DNA of 23,975 bases from an uncultured Alphaproteobacteria bacterium (GCA_938003575.1 CALKYG010000072.1:1-23975); one strand, 5' to 3'; counted from the first letter of the stretch, positions 1 through 7,502 are shown. Notes: a model not told the origin generated them from the letters alone. Made by a program: numbers and translations.

Positions 1-1229
1 TGATCGAACCGCGTGTGCGCGTCGGCGAGTATCTCGGCCAGCAGGCGGCGATAGCGTCAAGCCGAACCGTCGCGCTTGAGGTCATCAGAAGTCTTTCGGC
101 AGAAGGCTTCGTCGTCCTTTCTGATTTCGAGGAGCGTTGGCGTGAAGTCACGGGCGGCGAGCTGGTCGCCGGGAACGATTTGCGGCTTTGGGTGGCTGAT
201 GAGATGCTGCGCGACCTGGAGATCAAGGCGAACGAAATTGAAAGCACGCTCGAACTCGGCTTTCGCGCCGAAGATCCTGCGCAGGCCGCGCGCATCGCGA
301 ATGCGTTCGCATCCGCTTATATGTCGACCGTTCTCGACCAAAAGCAGCGCAAGTCCGCTCGCCGCGCAGCAAGCTTCTCGGACGAGACGCAAGCGCTCGC
401 GGATAATGTCGCCGACGCGCAGAGCGATCTTGCGGCGTTTCGCGAGCATTCCGGCGTTGTGCCGCTCGGCCAGCACAAGATCGAAGCGGCCGAAATCCAG
501 CTCTCCACGCTCACAGAGCGTCTCGGCCAGGCGCGAGCCGACTTCGCTGAGGCGCAATCCCTGATGCGCCAGGCCGAGGCGAGGCCGCTCAGTGAAATGA
601 TCAGTTTCCCGCTGCCTTTCGACGCGACTTCGGCTCGCGAGTCGCAAGAGCGCCTCGTCGCCGTCGCGCCGCTCGTCGCCCGTCTCGCCGACCGGTATGG
701 GCCGAGATACCCCGACTATGTAGAGGCGGCGAAGGAAAAGGCCGCGCTCGAGCGCGACATCCTTAGCTCGATCCGGGAACGCGCGAGCGTAGCAGGCAGC
801 CGCGTCGCCGCGCTTGAAGCCCAGGTCGCCAACCTCAAGAACGAGGTCGTCGACATGCAAAAGACGCGTCAGACCTATGACCTCCTTGAAGACAAGGTGC
901 AGGCGAGCCAGGAAACCTATAATCTAGTCACGACGCGAACCTTGCAGGAATCGCTGCAATCGCGAATCGACTCGATCGACGTTTTCCTTCTCGCCCGCGC
1001 GACGCCGCCTTCTAAGCCTTCAACGCCTCCAAAATGGGCGATCATTCTCATCGGAACTTTCGCCGGCGCCGTGCTTGGCGCCTCAATTGCCGTTTTCATC
1101 GAGCTGCTGGAAGGCCGTGTTCGCACCATTGACGCCGTAGCGCGCAGCTTCCGCACACAGACCGTCTGTGCGGTTGGAACCCCCGCGCTGCGACGCCGCC
1201 GGCGATTTCAATTCAAGGCGGCGTCATGA
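1..1229 (+). CDS. epsF: EpsF/GumC-type polysaccharide chain-length determinant (5' partial)
   Basis: This is the C-terminal part of a Wzz/GumC-family inner-membrane co-polymerase, which sets the chain length of exported polysaccharide. The frame is open from base 3 to the TGA at 1227-1229, so the true start and the first membrane helix lie upstream of the window; the GTG at 15 is only an internal codon. The visible part has long Ala/Glu/Gln-rich stretches expected of the periplasmic coiled coil (roughly 340-580 and 720-950). A proline-rich segment (ATPPSKPSTPPKW) follows, and then one hydrophobic helix near 1036-1105, the usual order at the end of Wzz proteins. The last bases overlap the next gene by 4 bp (ATGA), indicating one transcript. 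No kinase domain is fused, so the kinase-like function falls to the next gene. The EpsF name comes mainly from the EpsG-XrtB-EpsI neighbours. Confidence 0.88.
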   Translation, partial: IEPRVRVGEYLGQQAAIASSRTVALEVIRSLSAEGFVVLSDFEERWREVTGGELVAGNDLRLWVADEMLRDLEIKANEIESTLELGFRAEDPAQAARIANAFASAYMSTVLDQKQRKSARRAASFSDETQALADNVADAQSDLAAFREHSGVVPLGQHKIEAAEIQLSTLTERLGQARADFAEAQSLMRQAEARPLSEMISFPLPFDATSARESQERLVAVAPLVARLADRYGPRYPDYVEAAKEKAALERDILSSIRERASVAGSRVAALEAQVANLKNEVVDMQKTRQTYDLLEDKVQASQETYNLVTTRTLQESLQSRIDSIDVFLLARATPPSKPSTPPKWAIILIGTFAGAVLGASIAVFIELLEGRVRTIDAVARSFRTQTVCAVGTPALRRRRRFQFKAAS

Positions 1230-2131
1230 CCGCGGCGCTACGCTCTCTCGTCAATCGGTCGACGCATCCGGGACCGAAATCGGCAGACCGGCAGGCGCGC
1301 GCCGATCGCGACAAGCGTCTTGGCGCGACGCTTGTCCGTCTCGGCAAGCTCAATGAGGAAGCGCTCGACAGAATCAATGATCTCCAACGGCAGACAAATG
1401 CGCCGTTTGCAAAGGCCGCGTCAAAGCTCGGCCTTCTCACGAGGGAGGATTTCGAGACCGCCCTCGGCGTCCAAAACGGATTTATTCGCGAGTGCGACGG
1501 CGAGGGCCGGCTTCCTGCGAACGCGGTAATTGTGCGCCGCCCCGCATCGCGAGAAGCCGAACAGTTTCGTGCTCTGCGCACGCGTCTTCTGACGTCCAAA
1601 GAGGCGGACAAGCTCAACCTGTTTGCAATAGCCTGCAGCGGGAAATGCCGCGAGGCCGATCACGTCGCGCTCAACATGGCCGCATCTTTCGCTCAGGTCG
1701 GAAAGCGCGTCTTAATCGTTGACGCCGACTTGCGGGCCTCGCGCCTTTCGAGGATATTCGGCATCGATGCGGGACCGGGTCTTCGTGAGACGCTTGCGGC
1801 GGAATGCGACATCCGCAACGCAATCCGCCATACGGTCATCGCGAACCTGAGCATTCTTCCCGCCGGCGCGTCGACCCCGACAGGGCATGAACTGCTCTCG
1901 GCTAAAACCCTGAATCTGACATTTGACTATCTGCGCTGCGCCTTCGACATTGTAATTGTGATGACGGCGCCGGTCGGGCTGATCGCCGACGCGCATTTCA
2001 TCTGGCGCGCCGCACAATCCGTCTTTGTGGTCACTCGTCGAAATTTCGACAGGCTGACGGAGCTGAAATCGCTCAATGCGGCCCTGCGCCAGGTCGACGC
2101 TACGGTGATCGGCGCGGCGTTGGCCGGCTGA
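1226..2131 (+). CDS. epsG: EpsG-type BY-kinase homologue with degenerate nucleotide-binding motifs
   Basis: This 301-residue protein resembles the cytoplasmic tyrosine autokinase partner of EpsF. Residues about 28-90 resemble the small N-terminal domain shared with GspE/MshE-type ATPases (LGATLVRLGKLNEEALDRI). Residues about 115-295 have the MinD/BY-kinase fold pattern: a REAEQFRALRTRL-type entry and an intact Walker A' (VLIVDADLR, D166 and D168). The Walker A loop reads ACSGKCREADHVALN from A136, where active relatives have a GEGK-S/T loop; the aligned Lys and Ser/Thr positions are Ala and Asp. In Walker B the expected Asp is Met246 (IVIVMTAPV). No tyrosine cluster is present at the C terminus. 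The fold and position support an EpsG homologue, but ATP binding and kinase activity look doubtful. The start overlaps the upstream stop as ATGA. Confidence 0.88.
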   Translation: MTAALRSLVNRSTHPGPKSADRQARADRDKRLGATLVRLGKLNEEALDRINDLQRQTNAPFAKAASKLGLLTREDFETALGVQNGFIRECDGEGRLPANAVIVRRPASREAEQFRALRTRLLTSKEADKLNLFAIACSGKCREADHVALNMAASFAQVGKRVLIVDADLRASRLSRIFGIDAGPGLRETLAAECDIRNAIRHTVIANLSILPAGASTPTGHELLSAKTLNLTFDYLRCAFDIVIVMTAPVGLIADAHFIWRAAQSVFVVTRRNFDRLTELKSLNAALRQVDATVIGAALAG

Positions 2132-2133
2132 TT

Positions 2134-2138
2134 GGGGA
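2134..2138 (+). promoter_or_regulatory. Ribosome binding site favouring the ATG at 2144 for xrtB
   Basis: A GGGGA purine run lies 5 nt before ATG 2144. The alternative in-frame TTG at 2132 directly follows the upstream stop and has no comparable site, so ATG 2144 was chosen as the exosortase start. Confidence 0.5.
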
Positions 2139-2143
2139 CGGCG

Positions 2144-3034
2144 ATGGCGACATTCGCCGGTGTAACCGAAAACGCGGCCAGCCTGCGCAGGTTATTCAGT
2201 GCGGCGCCGGCGTTCGTTCTCGGTGCGGCTGCGGTCGCTCTTTATGCGCCGATCTACATCGACTTCCTTCGGGGGCCTTGGCGTCAGGATGAGAACGCGC
2301 ACGCACCGATCGTTATGGCGATCGCTGCGGGAGCAGCGGGCGTTCGGCTGGCGACAGAACGATTTGACCAGCGTCCGACTGCGGCCGAGCAGGCGACAGG
2401 CTTCGCCGTGATCATTTTCGGTCTCGGGCTCATCGCAGCAGGTTCAGCAACAGAGACCGACCTCTTTCTTTCCGCATCGCAGACCTTCGTCGCCTCCGGG
2501 GTTGTGCTGTCGCTTTTCGGCGCGCCGGGCCTGCGCCGCCTCTGGTTTCCCCTGGCGTTGACGCTTTATCTCGTCATCTGGCCCGGTTGGGCGGTCGATG
2601 CGGTGACGGCTCCGCTCAAGATCCTTGTGTCGAGTATCGTCGCGGAAGGATTGTATGCGACTGGACTTCCTGTCGCGCATGCAGGAGCAGTCATTTCCGC
2701 CGGCCCCTACCAGCTTCTCGTCGCCGCCGCCTGTTCGGGGCTGAACTCCCTTGTCGCGCTGACGGCTGTCGGGGCGGTCTACCTCTACGCGGTCAAGCAT
2801 GGCGACTGGCGTATAAACGCCGTCGTAATCGCCTCTTTGATACCGATTGCGATCCTCGCGAACATTTTCCGCGTCGCCGCGTTGACCTTGATTACGCTTT
2901 TCTTCGGGTATGAAGCGGGTCAGGGATTCATGCATGACGGCGCCGGACTGATGATGTTTGCGGCGGCCCTGACGCTCACATTCATCGTCGACAGCGCAAC
3001 GATCGCCATTTTCACGCGGAGACGACCGACGTGA
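2144..3034 (+). CDS. xrtB: Exosortase B (XrtB/EpsH-type membrane transpeptidase)
   Basis: Exosortases are multi-pass membrane cysteine enzymes thought to sort PEP-CTERM-tailed proteins alongside exopolysaccharide export. This 296-residue protein has about eight hydrophobic segments and the three expected catalytic residues: Cys197 in AACSGLNSL, Arg243 in ANIFRVAAL and His264 in GFMHDGAGL. The N-terminal YAPIYIDFLRGPW-DENAHAPI and PGWAVDAVTAPLK segments resemble the XrtB subtype. The EpsF-EpsG-XrtB-EpsI order matches the Methylobacillus-type eps cluster. The start is taken at ATG 2144 because of the GGGGA before it; a TTG at 2132 would add four residues. The stop overlaps epsI as GTGA. No PEP-CTERM substrate is visible in the window, so substrates would have to be elsewhere. 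Confidence 0.92.
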   Translation: MATFAGVTENAASLRRLFSAAPAFVLGAAAVALYAPIYIDFLRGPWRQDENAHAPIVMAIAAGAAGVRLATERFDQRPTAAEQATGFAVIIFGLGLIAAGSATETDLFLSASQTFVASGVVLSLFGAPGLRRLWFPLALTLYLVIWPGWAVDAVTAPLKILVSSIVAEGLYATGLPVAHAGAVISAGPYQLLVAAACSGLNSLVALTAVGAVYLYAVKHGDWRINAVVIASLIPIAILANIFRVAALTLITLFFGYEAGQGFMHDGAGLMMFAAALTLTFIVDSATIAIFTRRRPT

Positions 3035-3693
3035 GCGCCCAGTCGATTCGCATGATCTTCGCCGCCGGCCTCATGGCGTTGACGGCCGCAATATCTGCGA
3101 CTTTGAGGCCGGCGACGATTGCTGAACCTGGGGCGCCAGACCTTTCCGCCATGATGCCGGAAGACTTCGCGGCCTGGCGACGAATCGAGGTCTCGCAAGC
3201 GGTCTTGCCGCCGGAAGCCGAACTTGGGCCCGGTGAAGCCGTCGTCTTTCGCGCCTATAAGGATGAGCTCGGGCGAGTCGTCACGCTTGTCGCCGCCTAT
3301 GGGCCGCCGCTTGGCGATTCCGTGCGCCTTCATCGGCCGGAAATTTGCTACGTGTCGCAAGGATTTGAGATTCTCGCGCGATCGGAAAGAATGGTGGCGC
3401 TCCGCGATAAGGCCGTTGCCGTCGTCGAACTTCAAACGCAGAGCCCGTCGCGGCGTGAAGCGGTGAGTTATTGGCTGCGCGAGGGGCGAGGGTTCACTGT
3501 AAGTTCGAGCGACAACGCCTTGCGACGCCTCAAGGGTGCGGCCGCCCCAGTCGACAGCGCGCTCATCCGCATTTCGAGCGCCGGAGGAGCGCCGGAGAAT
3601 TTCAATATTCATCTTCAGTTCATGAGGGATTTCACGGCCGCGCTGTCAGAAGAAGCCGCCGCGCTGTTTATCGGCGGAGACGCGGCGTCATGA
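3031..3693 (+). CDS. epsI: Exosortase-associated protein EpsI (DUF3485)
   Basis: This 220-residue protein has a single N-terminal membrane anchor (about residues 6-24) followed by an extracytoplasmic domain. The family hallmark is at residues 101-107, HRPEICY, followed by a GF two residues on; EpsI proteins carry an HRPE-C motif here. EpsI partners exosortases in polysaccharide export loci, and its exact reaction is not established. It starts with GTG, overlapping the xrtB stop by 4 bp, and ends overlapping the glycosyltransferase ATG by 4 bp, so translation is probably coupled through the set. In some alphaproteobacteria the EpsI domain is fused to the exosortase; here the two are separate, as in the XrtB type. 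Length is normal for the family. Confidence 0.9.
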   Translation: MSAQSIRMIFAAGLMALTAAISATLRPATIAEPGAPDLSAMMPEDFAAWRRIEVSQAVLPPEAELGPGEAVVFRAYKDELGRVVTLVAAYGPPLGDSVRLHRPEICYVSQGFEILARSERMVALRDKAVAVVELQTQSPSRREAVSYWLREGRGFTVSSSDNALRRLKGAAAPVDSALIRISSAGGAPENFNIHLQFMRDFTAALSEEAAALFIGGDAAS

Positions 3694-4712
3694 ATCACGA
3701 AGCGCGCTTTGGCGCCGTCATCGTAAATTACAATTGCGGCGCTGAGGCGCTCGATGCGGCATTGAGTTTCCTCGGCGCCGGCGGCGCGGCGGCTGTTATC
3801 GTCGATAATGCGTCAACGGACGGTTCTGCAGATTATATCGAGCGGGCGATATCTTGCGTTGAAAGTCACCAGACGTCGCCGCCGTCGTCGCCAATCGAAA
3901 AAAAAGCGCCGAATTTCGCCGAAATTGGGGCGCTGCGACCGGGCGCGCTTCGACTTTTGCGCTCGCCGCGCAACGGAGGTTTCGCATTCGGGTGCAATAC
4001 GGGGCTGCGGGCCATCGGGAATATTCCGGGGATCGATCGATTTATTCTGCTAAACCCGGACGCGGTCATCTCGTCGGACGCGCTCTCTGCGTTCGCCGCA
4101 AGACTTGCAGATGATCGTGTCGGTTTGTGCGGCGCGACTGTTGTCGAGTTTGAACCGCCGCATCGCGTCCAGTGTTTCGGCGGCGCCGAAATGCATCCCG
4201 TACTGCTTGTCGGGCGAAATATCGGAGACGGCGCGGCGATCGCCGACATGCCGGAACGGCGCGACGTCGAGGCGCGGATGAGCTATCCGCTCGGCGCCGC
4301 AATAGCATTCAGAAAGGATTATCTTGCGCGCGCCGGCTATATCGACGAGCGCTATTTCCTCTACTACGAAGAGGCCGACTGGGCGCTCGCCGGCGGCGCG
4401 CCGAACAGGCCCGCATGGGCGCCGGGCGCGGTCGTCTACCATCGCTACGGCTCGGCGTCGAAAAGCCGGCGCGCGCGAGCGGGCGAAGCGTCGCAACGGT
4501 CGGCGTTTGCAGACTACCACATGACGCGGTCGCGGATTCTGTTTGCGATCAAATGGCGGCCGATGATGGCGCCGCTGGCGCTGGCTGCCGCGCTCGTACA
4601 GGCGGCGAACCGTCTGCGCCTCGGGCGAAGCGCGAACGCCGCTGCGATTTTACGCGCGTGTCTCCCGGGCCGCACTAGCAACCTGGCGCTGCGGCTGCGT
4701 GAAGCCGCCTGA
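3690..4712 (+). CDS. Family 2 glycosyltransferase
   Basis: This 340-residue GT-A enzyme probably transfers a sugar to a lipid-linked exopolysaccharide intermediate on the cytoplasmic face. Motifs in order are VIVNYN near the N terminus, VIVDNASTDGS for nucleotide-sugar binding, NPDA at residues 122-125 and EEADW at 227-231, the usual acidic catalytic/acceptor motif of rhamnosyltransferase-like GT2 enzymes (COG1216). An open frame extends upstream to 3471, but ATG 3690, overlapping the epsI stop as ATGA, matches the family N terminus. Between the DNASTDGS motif and the RNGGFAFGCN motif there is an unusually long, Ser/Pro/Lys-rich stretch. It contains a run of eight A at 3898-3905. The sugar specificity cannot be read from the sequence. 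Confidence 0.92.
   Translation: MNHEARFGAVIVNYNCGAEALDAALSFLGAGGAAAVIVDNASTDGSADYIERAISCVESHQTSPPSSPIEKKAPNFAEIGALRPGALRLLRSPRNGGFAFGCNTGLRAIGNIPGIDRFILLNPDAVISSDALSAFAARLADDRVGLCGATVVEFEPPHRVQCFGGAEMHPVLLVGRNIGDGAAIADMPERRDVEARMSYPLGAAIAFRKDYLARAGYIDERYFLYYEEADWALAGGAPNRPAWAPGAVVYHRYGSASKSRRARAGEASQRSAFADYHMTRSRILFAIKWRPMMAPLALAAALVQAANRLRLGRSANAAAILRACLPGRTSNLALRLREAA
3898..3905 (+). repeat. Poly(A)8 tract inside the glycosyltransferase gene
   Basis: Eight consecutive A bases encode Glu-Lys-Lys within a low-complexity insert. In this GC-rich sequence such a run is uncommon, and gain or loss of one base would truncate the enzyme. Phase variation is possible but unproven. Confidence 0.6.
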
Positions 4713-4714
4713 GC

Positions 4715-6190
4715 GTGAAGATTTGTTTTCGGCGCCTCCGCCTGCTAGATAGCGAGAAGCGTTCTTATCCAGAAATTCCAGGTAGACGGAACAAAGCGCT
4801 GGTCGACACCCCGCCGACAAATGCAGGCGAGCCGCCGCCAGACGGAGAATCGGCGATCGGGGAACTGATCGGCGCGCGAGGTCTTGATGACAGAATTTAC
4901 GCGCTGATTGAGTGGCTTAAAGCGCAGCTTTCCTCAGTCGATGTCGCAATCCAGATCGGCGTGATCGCTGTTGCGCTTATTCCGGCGGCGGTGTTCGGGC
5001 CGCAGCTGCGCAAATTCATCATGTCTCAGATCGCGCCCCGCGCTCCCTATGGGGAATTACGGCGCGCGGCGAATGCGTTCGCCCACATCGCCACGCCGAT
5101 CGCGCTTTATTTTGTGTGGCAGGGCGCTGCGCTCGTCCTTCCCGCGCTGGATAGATCGAAAGAGCTCATTTCCGCCGCGGTCAGTCTCCTTGCCGCGTGG
5201 ATCGTCATCCGGATGGTCACGCTTGTCATTCGATCGCCTCTCTGGTCCCGCGTCGCGTTTTACGTCATCTGGCCGATCGCCGCGCTGGACGCTGCCGGTC
5301 TTCTGGATGAAGCAGTCGGCTATCTTGGCGGCGTGCGGATTGCACTTGGCGGCGAGGGCGAGAATGAAACGTCCTTCTCGGCGCTCGACTTCGTTCGCGT
5401 CGCACTCGTATTCACAGTCCTGTTCTGGGCGGCGAGCTTCGTCAACAGGTTCCTCAAAAGCCGCATCTCGACAATTGACGAGCTCACGCCTTCCCTTCAG
5501 GCGCTCCTCATCAAAATCCTCGACGTGCTGACGCCGGCGGCGGCCTTTCTTCTCGCCCTGCAATTGGTCGGCTTCAACTTTGCAACGCTCGCAATCTTCG
5601 GCGGCGCAGTCGGCTTAGGGATCGGCCTCGGCCTGCAAAGGACAATCTCAAACTTTTTCGCGGGCTTCACCTTGATTGCCGACAAATCGATCAAGCCGGG
5701 CGACGTCGTTGAAGTGGGGCCGACCTTCGGCTGGGTCGCTGAGATGAATGCGCGGTATGTCACGATCAAGACTCGCGACGGAAAGTCACACCTCATTCCG
5801 AATGATCGCTTCATAGAAGAGGGCGTTGTCAACTGGTCGCATTCTGACCGGACGGTCCGGCTTCACGCACAGTTCGGCGTCTCATACGCGACGCTCGATC
5901 TAAGAGCGGTGAAGAAGGCCGCAGAGGAAGCGGCGGGGTCGGTCGACCGGGTTCTGAATACGCCCTCGCCGATGTGCAACCTCGTTGAGTTTGGCGATAA
6001 TTCGGTGAAATTCGACCTTCGGTTCTGGATCAACGATCCGGCGAACGGCGTTGCGAACGTGACGAGCCAGGTCATGCTTGCGCTTTGGGACCGGCTTCAT
6101 GAGCTCCGCATTGAAATCCCGTTCCCGCAGCGGGACATCCATATCCGATCATGGCCTCCCGAGCCGACGGGCGGCGATCCGGTTGGGTGA
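4715..6190 (+). CDS. MscS-family mechanosensitive ion channel protein
   Basis: This 491-residue protein would release osmolytes through a tension-gated pore. Residues 1-75 are hydrophilic. Several membrane helices follow (about 80-100, 125-145, 155-175, 180-195, 225-245 and 265-285). The pore helix lies at about residues 289-318 (FGGAVGLGIGLGLQ, then NFFAGF). After it come the beta domain from about residue 329 (PGDVVEVGPTFGWVAEMNAR) with the RDGKSHLIPN-type segment, and the C-terminal alpha/beta domain ending FPQRDIHIRS. It is longer than E. coli MscS because of extra N-terminal helices, like many MscS-like proteins. The GTG at 4715 lies 2 nt after the glycosyltransferase stop; no good ATG exists before the helices and the Shine-Dalgarno is weak, so the exact start is uncertain. 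It is probably cotranscribed with the eps genes, though a functional link is only inferred. Confidence 0.9.
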   Translation: MKICFRRLRLLDSEKRSYPEIPGRRNKALVDTPPTNAGEPPPDGESAIGELIGARGLDDRIYALIEWLKAQLSSVDVAIQIGVIAVALIPAAVFGPQLRKFIMSQIAPRAPYGELRRAANAFAHIATPIALYFVWQGAALVLPALDRSKELISAAVSLLAAWIVIRMVTLVIRSPLWSRVAFYVIWPIAALDAAGLLDEAVGYLGGVRIALGGEGENETSFSALDFVRVALVFTVLFWAASFVNRFLKSRISTIDELTPSLQALLIKILDVLTPAAAFLLALQLVGFNFATLAIFGGAVGLGIGLGLQRTISNFFAGFTLIADKSIKPGDVVEVGPTFGWVAEMNARYVTIKTRDGKSHLIPNDRFIEEGVVNWSHSDRTVRLHAQFGVSYATLDLRAVKKAAEEAAGSVDRVLNTPSPMCNLVEFGDNSVKFDLRFWINDPANGVANVTSQVMLALWDRLHELRIEIPFPQRDIHIRSWPPEPTGGDPVG

Positions 6191-6201
6191 TCGCCGTCCC
6201 T

Positions 6202-6230
6202 TTGTTTTCCGGGGCCGGGCGCCATATAAT
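6202..6230 (+). promoter_or_regulatory. Sigma-70-type promoter for the lipoprotein gene
   Basis: TTGTTT at 6202-6207 and a perfect TATAAT at 6225-6230 are separated by 17 bp, with the start codon about 50 nt downstream. It is the clearest housekeeping promoter match in the window. Confidence 0.65.
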
Positions 6231-6280
6231 GAGGCGGATCGGCATTGTGATCGGCGACAGGGCAGGTTGAGGAGCTTTTT

Positions 6281-6820
6281 ATGCTGAGAGTGATATTGGC
6301 GGCAGGCGTCACGCTGTTTCTCGCGGCATGCGCGACATCGACGCCCTATGGACCGGCGACTGGCAATAACCCTTACGGTTTTTCCGACCAGAAGATCGAG
6401 GAGGGACGCTATCGCATCGTGTTCCGCGGCAATTCCTCTACGACGCGCGAAACCGTCGAGACGTTTCTCCTGTACCGGGCGGCGGAGCTGACGATTGAAA
6501 GCGGATTCGACTATTTCATTGTGACCGAACAGGATACCGAAGCCAACAAGCGCTATTCGGCCTCCCCGAACCCGGCGTTCTACGGTCGCTATTATTACGG
6601 CTACGGACCGTATTGTTGCGCGTTTCCATATTATGCTTACGGCTGGGGATGGGGATCCCATTTTGACGACTATACGATGCGCGAATCCACCCGCTATACG
6701 GCGATCGCATTCGTAACGATGCACAAGGGTCCAAAGCCGGCCGATAATCCGCAGGCTTTTGATGCGCGGTCAGTGATTGACAATTTGCGCGCATACATTG
6801 TGGCGCAGCCGTCGTCCTGA
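6281..6820 (+). CDS. CC0125/CC1285-like family lipoprotein
   Basis: This 179-residue protein has a short signal peptide and a lipobox (LAAC, Cys17), so it should be a lipoprotein. The core YGPATGNNPYGFSDQKIEEG-RYRI-FRGNSSTTRETVETFLLYRAAELT resembles a small family I associate with Caulobacter CC0125/CC1285, of unknown function. A Tyr/Gly-rich stretch at about residues 100-127, with adjacent cysteines (YCCAF), separates the conserved core from a final strand-helix segment. GAGGAG at 6269-6274 sits 6 nt before the ATG. It is transcribed alone from its own promoter, and converges with the PilZ gene. The family name is from memory of the motif; no enzymatic role is claimed. Confidence 0.88.
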   Translation: MLRVILAAGVTLFLAACATSTPYGPATGNNPYGFSDQKIEEGRYRIVFRGNSSTTRETVETFLLYRAAELTIESGFDYFIVTEQDTEANKRYSASPNPAFYGRYYYGYGPYCCAFPYYAYGWGWGSHFDDYTMRESTRYTAIAFVTMHKGPKPADNPQAFDARSVIDNLRAYIVAQPSS

Positions 6821-6845
6821 CCTGGAGCGGCCGCCAGAACAAGGA

Positions 6846-6875
6846 CGCGGCGGAGACGCTGCGCGCCCTTCGTTG
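6846..6875 (+). terminator. Possible terminator between the convergent lipoprotein and PilZ genes
   Basis: A 7-bp stem with one G-T wobble (CGCGGCG / CGCTGCG) and a GAGA tetraloop spans 6846-6863. A T-rich but interrupted tail follows, so intrinsic termination is possible rather than certain. Confidence 0.35.
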
Positions 6876-6896
6876 TAATTTTGGCTGAACGAGAGG

Positions 6897-7502
6897 TCAG
6901 ACAGCGCGAAGTTTCGGCAGAAGCGCTGCTGCGTCTTCCTTGCCTGTGACGGTGCGTTCGTAGATGGCGACGAAGCCGCGCGGGGTGTGACGCAAGATGA
7001 TGGCGCGTTGGCGGCCGACATGAATGGCCGTACCCACCGCCGGCTTTTTGGGAGATTCGACTGAAACGCCGTCGACGGATTGGTCGAGAACGCGAACAAA
7101 GAGCGACGAGCCGCTTGGCAGGCGGCATACCATGCGCTGCTCTGCGATCGGATGACGGGGCGCGGATCGGCGGTCAGAAAGACCGATCGCGAAATTCGGG
7201 TTGGCGCGAAGCATCAATTGCTCGGTGAGAAGCGCGCGCCGACGGCGCGATAACAGGAAGGAAAGGGCAAAGCCGTCGGGAAAAGTGCGGGCGACCCGTC
7301 CCTCAATAACGTCGAGACCGCTGATGTAAATGACAGCCGCATCGCCTTTGACGACGACGGCGTTGACAGTGACCGATAGGTCGCCCGGAGAAATATTCAG
7401 CAGGCGCCCATCATACTCGTCGATCCCATTAACGATGATTCTGGCAGGCAGATCGAGCGGGATGCGGCTGTAACGGCGCTGCTCTGTCTTGTTGATTTTC
7501 AT
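6897..7502 (-). CDS. Tandem PilZ-domain protein (putative c-di-GMP effector)
   Basis: This 201-residue cytoplasmic protein carries two PilZ-like units. The second has both c-di-GMP-binding signatures: R112-x3-R116 (RSAPR) and D140-Q-S142-V-D-G145, matching the D/N-x-S-x-x-G pattern. The first has R9-x3-R13 (RRYSR), but its second motif reads N36-I-S38-P-G40-D, with the final Gly displaced, so it may bind poorly or only support dimerisation. No catalytic or membrane domain is attached. The ATG at 7500-7502 is preceded by only a weak purine-rich site. The gene stands alone, convergent with the lipoprotein gene and divergent from the peptidase region. Its targets are unknown; PilZ proteins often act on motility or polysaccharide synthesis, and an eps cluster lies 2 kb away. 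Confidence 0.88.
   Translation of the reverse strand: MKINKTEQRRYSRIPLDLPARIIVNGIDEYDGRLLNISPGDLSVTVNAVVVKGDAAVIYISGLDVIEGRVARTFPDGFALSFLLSRRRRALLTEQLMLRANPNFAIGLSDRRSAPRHPIAEQRMVCRLPSGSSLFVRVLDQSVDGVSVESPKKPAVGTAIHVGRQRAIILRHTPRGFVAIYERTVTGKEDAAALLPKLRAV

Noticed and set aside
57..860. Long minus-strand open frame opposite the EpsF gene (267 codons)
   Set aside because: It is antisense to a clear Wzz-family gene, its product is Arg-rich without a family pattern, and such shadows are common in GC-rich DNA.
2920..3612. Minus-strand frame of 230 codons opposite epsI, and a similar one at 2444-2935
   Set aside because: Both oppose well-supported genes and give Arg/Asp-rich products with no recognisable domains.
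3471..3689. Upstream extension of the glycosyltransferase frame
   Set aside because: It lies inside epsI in another frame; the family N terminus begins at ATG 3690.
4172..4678. Plus-strand 168-codon frame within the glycosyltransferase gene
   Set aside because: Very Arg-rich, out-of-frame shadow of the real gene.
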